A DNA stretch of 46,900 nucleotides from an uncultured Eubacteriales bacterium (GTDB lineage: Bacteria > Bacillota > Clostridia > Christensenellales > Aristaeellaceae), in assembly GCA_902765305.1 (NCBI GenBank), contig CACWZI010000032.1, positions 1-46,900 on the forward strand, read 5' to 3'. The number at the start of each line of letters is the position of its first letter. Position 1 is the stretch's first letter. Positions 44,701 through 46,900 of the stretch are shown piece by piece. The notes below the pieces were generated by a model. It ran no database searches, had not been told where the DNA came from, and saw nothing but the letters and a program-made list of their open reading frames with translations. The translations under genes and the position numbers were made by a program.

Positions 44701-46900
44701 CCGAGGCTTATACCGTCACCGCAGTTGTAGACAGCGCCATGCGCATCTCGGTCACAGTAACCAACAAGGCGGGACAGACGATTGCGCCCGGCGACGATAA
44801 CGTCGTTACCATGCCCTTCACCAACCGGTTCGACGCGAACAAGGTCGCCTACGCCATGGCTGCCGGGATGGTCTATGTGGATCCCTCGAAGCTCGACGGC
44901 GACGGCCGCCCGCTCGACGTCACCAGCGAGGTGAGCGGCGAGTTCGGCTTCACCATGCGGCCGGTCGGGACCAATGCCGCAGTTGCGCCCATGCCCTCCG
45001 ACGTATACTCGTCCGACACGGAATGCGGCCTGAAGGGAGAGGGCGCCGACCGCGTGTACTACGCGAAGAACGTGAACGATCGCGTGGCCTTTGAGGCGGA
45101 CGCCACGCACGCCATCAAATTCGGCGCGCAGCAAGTGGGAAGAACCTACGCCTACGAGCTCGCCGAGATCATCCCCGACGATGCCCGCTACATCGGCGAC
45201 GGCTTCTGGTACAACGATGTCAACGATACGGTCTACGACGGCATGGTGCACACGCGCACGCTTACGGCGGCAATGGAGAATGGCGTGCTCACCGTAACGC
45301 TGGATTCCAGCCACAACGACAAGTACCTCGACCCTGAAAAGGGCACGAAGTACAGTGACGCCAGGAACGGCCAGTACCGGGATGCCCCGGCGTCCTTCTA
45401 CAGCAGTATCTACCCACGCCCCACGAACGGCGAGCCGCGGTTCTGCAACTTCAAGCAGCCCAGGATCGACGTCACCGCGGCCAAGGTATGGGACGACGCC
45501 GACAACCAGGACGGCAAGCGGCCCGCCAACGTGTACTTCTTCATCGAGCGCATAGACGGGCAGCCGCTCATAGACGTGTACGGCAACCTCTCGATAGACA
45601 ACAAGGTCAGCATTGCCGGCGCCGACTCGTCGGGCAGCTCGCTTGAGGCCGTGTGGTCCAACCTGCCGCGCTACAAGCGCTGGAACGACGGCACATACGA
45701 GAGACTCACCTACAGGGTGTTTGAGAGCGCGAGCGGGGAACCAAGTCGTAACAGCGTACCCGGCTACGCGGATCAGGTCATTACGGGCGACGACGAGAAG
45801 GGCTTCACCATCACCAACAAGCGCGTTCCCGAGCTGCGCGGCGTGACCGTCACCAAGCAGTGGAACGACTTCGACGACCGCTACCACAGTCGTCCCGAGG
45901 GCGTGACCTTCCGCCTCGACCAGTGGAAGGTCGGCGATTCCACGCCCGACTGCCGGCAGCACGTCGTGGCCCGCGCGGACGGCGGCTGGAAGGCCACATG
46001 GCTCGACCTGCCGGCGCGGTACGGTGACGCCTCGAAGGCGTACGCCTACACCCTGCGCGAGGATGCCGTCCCCGACTACAGGGCTGGCGACTTCGTGGAA
46101 GGCAAGGCCAGCATGCGGGTCCAGATTCCGGCGGGCGTGACGCCGCTCACGGACAAGCTGATGGTATCGCTGACGGATAACGATGCCGTCACGGGCGTCC
46201 CGATCGAGCTCACCAAGGCCAACAACTGGACCGGTACGTTCGAAGGCGTGCTTACGCAGTCGGGCGCCGATGGCTACGCGCGGTACGGCGTAACCGTCCA
46301 TGGCTCGGGCACGGGTGTGGAGGACGGAGACCTGCAGAAAACCGTCATTCGCAACTACACCATCACCAACACGAAGAATCCGGCCGCGATACCAGGGCTT
46401 GTTTACGATGGCAAGCCACAGGCGCTTGTTTCGACAGGCGTTGCCACAGGCGGTGCCTTCTGGTATGCGCTTGGTGAAAGCGCCACCGCGCCTGCGGATA
46501 GCCTCTATGACACAGCCATCCCCACCGCAACCAACGCCGGAACCTACTATGTCTGGTATAAGTTCAAGGGCGACGGGAAGCAAAACGACACCGATCCGGT
46601 GGCGCTGGAGGTGGAGATTGCGAAAAAGGCGCTGACCGTCACCGCCGACGCCAAGAGCAAGACCTACGGCGAGGACGACCCGGCGCTGGCGTACACGGCC
46701 AGCGGCCTGGTGGGCAGCGACGCGCTGACCGGCGAGCTGGCCCGCGACGGCGGCGAGAACGTGGGCGCGTATGACATCACCGTCGGCACACTGACGGCGG
46801 GGGACAACTACGACCTGCAGTACACCGGCGCGAAGCTGACCATTGGCAAGAAGGCACTGACCGTCACCGCCGAGGCGAAGAGCAAGACCTACGGCGAGGA
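29697..46900 (+). CDS. Giant secreted surface protein with beta-helix, CnaB/FctA and MBG domains (3' end outside window)
   Basis: One frame of at least 5,734 codons with no stop; it continues past the edge. The signal peptide is residues 1-25 (TFTFA before EE). Then, by position: an InlB-like repeat (29961-30200), a Glu/Pro stalk (30205-30690), a PEGA/CarboxypepD-like domain (30699-30900), beta-helix block 1 (31700-32830), block 2 (33100-34570), a YDG domain (34913-35140), two Flg_new_2/InlB-B repeats (35145-35605), blocks 3-6 (35620-42640) separated by further InlB-like repeats, an Ig-like and MBG/YDG set (42885-43655), CnaB domains (43660-44360, 45466-46370) around FctA/Spy0128-like domains (44361-45460), then MBG domains (46380 on). 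The beta-helix coils read GGGV-x-V, G-S-F-T-L-S-G-G-T, V-S-G-N-T-A, as in Pmp proteins. A surface adhesin is inferred; the anchor lies outside. Confidence 0.93.
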   Translation, partial: MKHNIKRALALFIALLLAVPTFTFAEEPSDEVIVIEEAPAEDAEVTNLDLEPEVMELEDAPLELPDLDIDLPVDGLIQGNAGDPAPDSVVTWCFIVEDTLFATQEARDGDLILRPEDPAAPEGQVFAGWALEDGTRLFVDADGDGVTDPVIAHPDPLCPEVNVFAQFVEAEVPAEGSGEVEQPAEAEQLAEAEQPVEEEQPVEEEQPIEAEQPAEEVEQPAEEEQPAEAEQPTDTQKPSPATEGSDSGEGGAAQSAVTEEVVSPEGIVAEEDQEQPAEPEQPTGEATEEEAAEGEPTDEGESTGEEDAQQPADEVTEEEIPIEYPAEAEGEALQPISVIFNAMPDTAVVTVWPAATEEVPAPEAIPAQADGSFALLPGEYIYTAEAEGYVSLENVPFTVTGDAQPLLLSFALEAVSEPVAFDQSQTVNGVIVTVRAEPGVFPEGAALSVKRVPVYKQRQADAAVEEVRDENQNVAVSYTFDIKVIDPETREELQPAEGQTVSVSFALAEVADENLETSVYHIDEGGAAQKLDVTQEDEVTAGSGPSVSVETEGFSLYTVEFTYNTLEYVLPGDSSVAMSEILTTLGLTGEVTAVEISNASLFSASNETGEWIVTAHQAFSTDEWMKVTINGVVYEITVTDDLTPVSYVYYENETAAVAGTTTQGSCTDYTVITDQTAWGEAGQTKWYVVNRSVTIADRITASGDVHLILSDGCTLTASKGIGVTNGNSLTIYGQSVNESTMGAIDAQLGIQNNYLAAIGGGGSQNSSGQITVNGGKIIATGGTNAAGIGGGKDESGTVTINGGFITATSQYNNATPGAAIGGGNNGSGTVTINGGHIVATGGQSAAGIGGGYAASATVTINGGSIEAHGGVGAAGIGSGKYWNDTSTTRQATVYIHGGTVTADTKSPMYNTDGSAAIGGGAHSQGFVAIDGGHVTATAPKNCTCIGNYEVNYRQTGSVTITGGVVMAQLDSSVQASDTYYGIGGADCSVTLGWTNESDSITAPAWGKQGNNIATQNNGVTFVDGKSFQYQDTHTLAEAASLRNSATLIPFIPAAQENVEQADVSGVRAWYPYTGSAIEPEPVVTYAGTALTKETDYTLSYTSDHTSIGEKAVTITGKGNYTGTKTIYYQIVEASTTYLDDTGTSQTCTIFQCLDQSDTALGAGWYLVYNDLTIDDRISLTGDVKLILKNGTTLTAQKGISVPTSASLTIYAQSNSESTAGKLETGAPDVSYPGIGGPYQANTAVTPGNITIVGGVINVTGGVGAAAIGGASYSPGGNITIKGGFVTAGATVGGGAAIGGGANADGGTITISGGTVTATGNGGAAIGGGSNGKSGTINISGGTVTATASGSAAIGGGSNGAGETINITGGTITATNSGETGGAAIGGGINAAGGKITIENATIAKATASAGAGIGSGGGETAGTTTVIIGTGAIISNAGSYNGAGIGSGQNSSTSCSVTIQSGANVNAGSVLGAGIGGGNGASEFSVTIQGGTVNAWAGGIGTQDGNGNLSAYGGAAIGGGANTSGGNVSISGGTVTARAIGGGAGIGSGANTSTSATTDSGTITISGGTVTATATHRAAGIGGGRRSNGGTITISGGTIVANGSNAAGIGHGGEDTLWEGQGNYYVPIVTDPTQDVGVAWYDSIVQISGTNKTTTDGTVTYTYTDTVSITASSYPAAVTLDKEFMYSDTGEKVNGSSITAEKTLVPYSNHVHSFTYSAEGATLTATCNAPGCILVDHKATLTINAPTELIYDGTAKAVTVIGEIPGVTMPDIVYKQDETILAAAPVNAGTYTASITLGEGDGAATASVTYTIIPKQYTIVIDTDIDNGTVTADKNAFTEGETVTLTATPAAGYALDTLTVKQGETDVTVENNQFTMPAGDVTVSATFREIDYAIDTSGITNGTVTMQVGQTENVTTAHYSDTVTLAATPAAGYALGSWDVRDAENNPVTVTNDAFTMPASDVTVSALFLKKAENVPYIDADGSPATQDAYILEGDHSTLPGGWYYVPEGSVSYPAGITFTGDTHLILADGCNLTVGSANDETVIGGLMVWDSATSTIKDLTVYGQSGQTGRLTATGSYIGIQADDVAIYGGDIEAKSAETGYYGLYGTSSVTIARGSVTARGGNGIVAFPVGGGQATVTISGGTVNATATGQNGYGISGKDSLTISGGTVNAIGTGQAYAIGSNGDVSVTGGNVTATCENGQGFYSADGNITLGWTNAGDSIKANRYNVNTGKNKTVSVQTGKYLYDAAGKVYYSGDITGNADDLANVTLTPANIIVEPSEHGGVTTESGVYYAAKDDTVTLTVKPDASYELASLKVNGTEKKDEVSDDNTYAFTMPAGNVTVTPLFITEWQALQNAIDAATGDNPTVKLSDYAGADGRIVCPEGGSGLAIDKKLTLDLAGCVLDRGLEAAAENGYVILVGGSGDLTVIDNNSTATHDPAITYKDSTDSTRTVTVTGGVITGGNNTANGGGVFVGSGGSFTLSGGTVSGNTATVFGGGVAVGGNGSFTLSGGTVSGNTAKHGGGVYVNGGSFTLSGGTVSGNTATLSGGGVNVGSGSFTLSGGTVSGNNGGGVYVGGGGSFTMSGGTVSGNTATYGGGVCVFSSSFTMSGGTVSGNTADRGGGVIVGGGSFTLSGGTVSGNTANEFGGGVYFEGSGSFNLSGSPTVSGNKRGTGESAADDNVYLPTNKTIAVAGALANTAHIGVTMQTPGAFTTGYSEGGAGDGAYANTDDPKKFFISDDTAYAVGLVDGEAAIGRSHTVSVAPVDNGEATADKARAIPGEAITVTVTPEEGYLPGDMFYTVGEGEPVPIDGWSFGMPGGDVTVVPTLITEWEALQKAIDFDTGEYASVRLSDYAGNDGRITCPAEGSALDIDKKLTLDLAGCVLNRGLTEATEAGYVIHVGGNGVLTVIDSDDSDSPTEHTYKNPVTGKTETVTGGVITGGNASGINVDNKACSGGVQVSGGAFTLFGGTICGNTGSNGGGVFVGGNGSFTLSGGAVTGNTASTAGGGVNVADGGTFNVTGKPVVSGNALTDGAASNVQLYCYNFIHVTGALTSGANIGVTIWNSESDSSMPTNSIFTAGYDYLGADSANGETFPSTYFHSDAGVYDVGLNTKKKDSGVGETLEAQLVTPWSALNDRLQYQLPESDGVTRIVLDKDYTPTEGPGANGNLSVPAGQNVELDLNGHTIDRNLTEAKDSGYVIDVEGAMTVKDSNAKQTGTITGGNTTGYGGGVNVHGSTSSLTLTGGHITGNKAKYGGGVEVGPGSTFTMTGGSITGNSASSENSYDGGGGVCIFGGYRKDETDKPQPYGTFILSGGSITGNSAHRGGGVFVQNGYYTGDNSSTNFDDICPSLNSVFKLSGAPEISGNTLMDGKTVSNVYLRPGTVITVDSDLTYTGSVGVSMATPGVFTSGLSGRLPKGKTERDLFHSEDAARVVGPTASGEAVLAEPHTHAAGEQFIPWDGETSLPDAPGSYALTKDVRLGGTWEVPAGTVNLCLNGHGISYTGASGSVIAVGSGAVLNLYDCGTAEHKYTLTNGLATVDDSATGDNVKTITGGYITGGNGDNGGGVSVAGGGAFTLSSGTICGNTANFGGGVYVAENGAFTLSGGAVTGNTASTAGGGVNVASNHETEKMGTFNVSGRPVVSGNALSGGAASNVQLYLGNYINITGALTSGANIGVTIWESESALSMRGYSVFTAGYDYLGADSANKGTLPSAYFHSDAEAYDVGLNTKKKGELDTEGETLEAQLLTPWGALHSRLRYQLPESDGVTRIVLDKDYTADTGDSSLEVPKGRNVELDLNGHTIDRNLTEAQYSGYVISVLGTLTVKDSSANADNPYGAGRITGGRNQSGYGGGVVVGNGGSFTLAGGSITGNTTKNGGGVSVNNRAIFKMTGGSITGNTAEDSAGEGYGGGVYVFGDYSQDIKGGEFELSGGSITGNKAERGGGVFVEYGYTGEGEPEPQRSGVFRLSGNPEISGNTLTDGTTASNVCLDSGTVIDVTGKLTYTDSVGVTMATPGVFTTGLSGNGATAKFASDDGDYFVEETTGGEATLVTEWAHLQTLLNAGGNIKFDDGELAGSGDITATAFDAAALTVPAGKTVTIDLNGHKIDRALTSPTENGYVIGVGQGSALTVTDSIGTGAITGGSNTGSGGGVYVGQNSTFTLNGGSVTGNGSNDNGGGVYVDATGTFNLSGGGISGNNTKNQGGGVYIGDGITFNLSGAPVVSGNTKGGALSGGVYTGGTANNVYLLDGSIIAVTGELANATPVGVTMAAPGVFTGGLSGKLPEGKTVNDMFASDDAEHYAVRRTADGEAALRRLSAVTWTAPENGGMTVSVGGSAVSSGVIVAAEDEITLTATPDAGYALNTLTYTPEGGAATDVAVAKTFAMPDQAVTVQAAFTPIIRTQPSDLALTYGYTAGAVAVVANSLDGHSLSCQWYACDDASGTNPKAIDGATAASYTIPTGRVAGTTEYCYCVVTDTRAANSETATATSNVATVTVEKAPTAISAAPAASAITYGQTLAESALSGGAANVAGSFAWTDGSIAPKVSDSEATAYSVTFTPYDATNYNTAATTVRLTVNPKPVTGATVTLSATQLEYDGSEKGVSVTGVTLDGTTLTAGTDYDVTSGTTGTDVGTYTVTVTGKGNYGGTATATWEIVPTMTFIGTIKWVDGGRKHTTPPTLTLYRTTGAAPEDPTDGTRVTNVEPTWNEDYTVFTYAILREFDENHNPYSYWALENAVDGYEAPVYRITNHETGNTRETDRLENGGTVENTIKQEKIALVGTVKWEHGDNPGTDRPKTATVHLQGYGTDLPNKVITLDGTEDDPTVDSSGNSCDFELAPTDGNTWRFEFTGLDKYDGRTGEEVIYTVREEHVANYKATYDKAQRDITNTYNTNTLGDILKVRKAVEVPDGNPAWTWGDDDKFVFGLFGVSNTAGVTQPMPSGSVYGDEVYKRIEVTKDSVNQEASFGEASFGAVSFDTPGTYVYCAREMTPAESGTPRLPGMTYDTEAYTVTAVVDSAMRISVTVTNKAGQTIAPGDDNVVTMPFTNRFDANKVAYAMAAGMVYVDPSKLDGDGRPLDVTSEVSGEFGFTMRPVGTNAAVAPMPSDVYSSDTECGLKGEGADRVYYAKNVNDRVAFEADATHAIKFGAQQVGRTYAYELAEIIPDDARYIGDGFWYNDVNDTVYDGMVHTRTLTAAMENGVLTVTLDSSHNDKYLDPEKGTKYSDARNGQYRDAPASFYSSIYPRPTNGEPRFCNFKQPRIDVTAAKVWDDADNQDGKRPANVYFFIERIDGQPLIDVYGNLSIDNKVSIAGADSSGSSLEAVWSNLPRYKRWNDGTYERLTYRVFESASGEPSRNSVPGYADQVITGDDEKGFTITNKRVPELRGVTVTKQWNDFDDRYHSRPEGVTFRLDQWKVGDSTPDCRQHVVARADGGWKATWLDLPARYGDASKAYAYTLREDAVPDYRAGDFVEGKASMRVQIPAGVTPLTDKLMVSLTDNDAVTGVPIELTKANNWTGTFEGVLTQSGADGYARYGVTVHGSGTGVEDGDLQKTVIRNYTITNTKNPAAIPGLVYDGKPQALVSTGVATGGAFWYALGESATAPADSLYDTAIPTATNAGTYYVWYKFKGDGKQNDTDPVALEVEIAKKALTVTADAKSKTYGEDDPALAYTASGLVGSDALTGELARDGGENVGAYDITVGTLTAGDNYDLQYTGAKLTIGKKALTVTAEAKSKTYGE
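30235..30392 (+). repeat. Glu/Pro-rich tandem repeat (stalk)
   Basis: Degenerate 15-18 base units encode EQPAEAEQ, EEEQPVEEEQPI and similar. It follows the InlB-like repeat near the N-terminus and suits an extended stalk that holds the beta-helix off the surface. The pattern resumes briefly near 30510-30545. Confidence 0.85.
31710..31925 (+). repeat. First copy of the beta-helix entry module
   Basis: The segment with VTIADRITASGDVHLILSDGC and LTIYGQS is repeated at about 33130-33345 as LTIDDRISLTGDVKLILKNGT and LTIYAQS. Each copy starts a beta-helix block, so the blocks arose by duplication of a whole module. Confidence 0.7.
36741..37080 (+). repeat. TEWxALQ entry module, copy 1 of 2
   Basis: TEWQALQNAID, LSDYAGADGRI, DKKLTLDLAGCVLDRGL and TVTGGVITGG recur at 38184-38520 as TEWEALQKAID, LSDYAGNDGRI, DKKLTLDLAGCVLNRGL. 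Related shorter versions open the later blocks (ALNDRLQYQL at 39100, AHLQTLLN at 41855). Confidence 0.8.
37131..37690 (+). repeat. Eight near-identical beta-helix coil repeats
   Basis: Units begin (AGCTTC) at 37131, 37212, 37287, 37365, 37434, 37509, 37584 and 37665, a period of 69-81 bases, always a multiple of three. Each encodes SFTLSGGTVSGNTA followed by a variable link and GGGV-x-V. Identity between units at the DNA level is very high around CTGTCCGGCGGCACGGTCAG. Confidence 0.92.
38497..39938 (+). repeat. Large internal duplication, copy A
   Basis: About 1.44 kb encoding a beta-helix module. It aligns end to end with 40347-41766: both hold NVQLY, HVTGALTSGANIGVTIW (or NITGAL), FTAGYDYLGADSAN, YHSD-like, ETLEAQL, YQLPESDGVTRIVLDKDYT, NVELDLNGHTIDRNLTEA and a final MATPGVFT-GLSG. 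DNA is nearly identical around 38850-38890, 38935-38965 and 39115-39165. Confidence 0.88.
40347..41766 (+). repeat. Large internal duplication, copy B
   Basis: Second copy of the module at 38497-39938, offset about 1.83-1.85 kb. Between the copies lies a His-containing spacer (EPHTHAAGEQFIPWDGETSLPD) and an entry strand set (39940-40346). The presence of long identical DNA patches shows a recent duplication or continuing conversion. Confidence 0.88.
44571..44600 (+). repeat. Tandem 15-bp duplication in the FctA-type domain
   Basis: GAGGCAAGCTTCGG plus one base occurs twice in tandem (44571-44585, 44586-44600), encoding EASFGEASFG. It keeps frame and lies in a strand preceding VSFDTPGTYVYCARE. 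Confidence 0.8.

Overview
The window looks like a GC-rich member of the Clostridia (Bacillota). The signs are strong AGGAGG-type ribosome binding sites, TTGaca-N17-TATAAT promoters, many secreted proteins whose signal peptides end in ALAE or similar, a bacterial-type ProRS with an insertion domain, type I-C cas genes and sortase-type surface domains (CnaB, FctA, MBG). An uncultured gut or rumen lineage such as Christensenellales would fit, but that placement is inference from style and not from a marker gene.

Layout. Bases 1-3690 hold a minus-strand signalling operon (unrecognised protein, zinc-ribbon FHA protein, transmembrane Ser/Thr kinase with extracytoplasmic leucine-rich repeats), preceded at the window edge by REP-like inverted repeats. 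Bases 3872-6010 encode a secreted leucine-rich-repeat protein, separated by a long bidirectional hairpin from proS (6077-7804, minus). A small membrane PH-like protein and a cytoplasmic GH29 alpha-L-fucosidase follow on the minus strand. Divergent from the fucosidase is a type I-C CRISPR locus, cas3-cas5-cas8c, with cas8c cut short at about 14240. No cas7, cas4, cas1, cas2 or array is present.

Bases 14.2-21.8 kb are a zone of recombination scars: cas8c fused tail to tail with a truncated GGDEF-EAL gene, a WYL regulator lacking its 5' end, an exported aldo/keto reductase lacking its C-terminus, a decayed group II intron with a maturase fragment, a serine recombinase tail, a chimeric PLD-helicase and a frameshifted XRE gene. 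Inside this zone an apparently intact redox cluster survives (SnoaL-like protein, TetR regulator, aldo/keto reductase, exported flavodoxin). Bases 21.9-23.9 kb hold small accessory genes, including a DUF3990/HTH pair that looks like a toxin-antitoxin module with a palindromic operator embedded in a consensus promoter.

From 24171 to the right edge three collinear plus-strand genes form what I think is the most interesting unit: a MalT-type LuxR regulator, a membrane dCache/HD-GYP cyclic-di-GMP phosphodiesterase, and one uninterrupted reading frame of at least 5,734 codons (29697 to beyond 46900). That frame encodes a secreted giant surface protein made of a Glu/Pro-rich stalk, several Pmp-like GGG-V / SGNTA beta-helix blocks, InlB-like repeats, CnaB and FctA-type isopeptide domains and MBG domains. 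A second-messenger-linked adhesion system is a reasonable but unproven reading. Long open frames antisense to this gene are GC-driven shadows.
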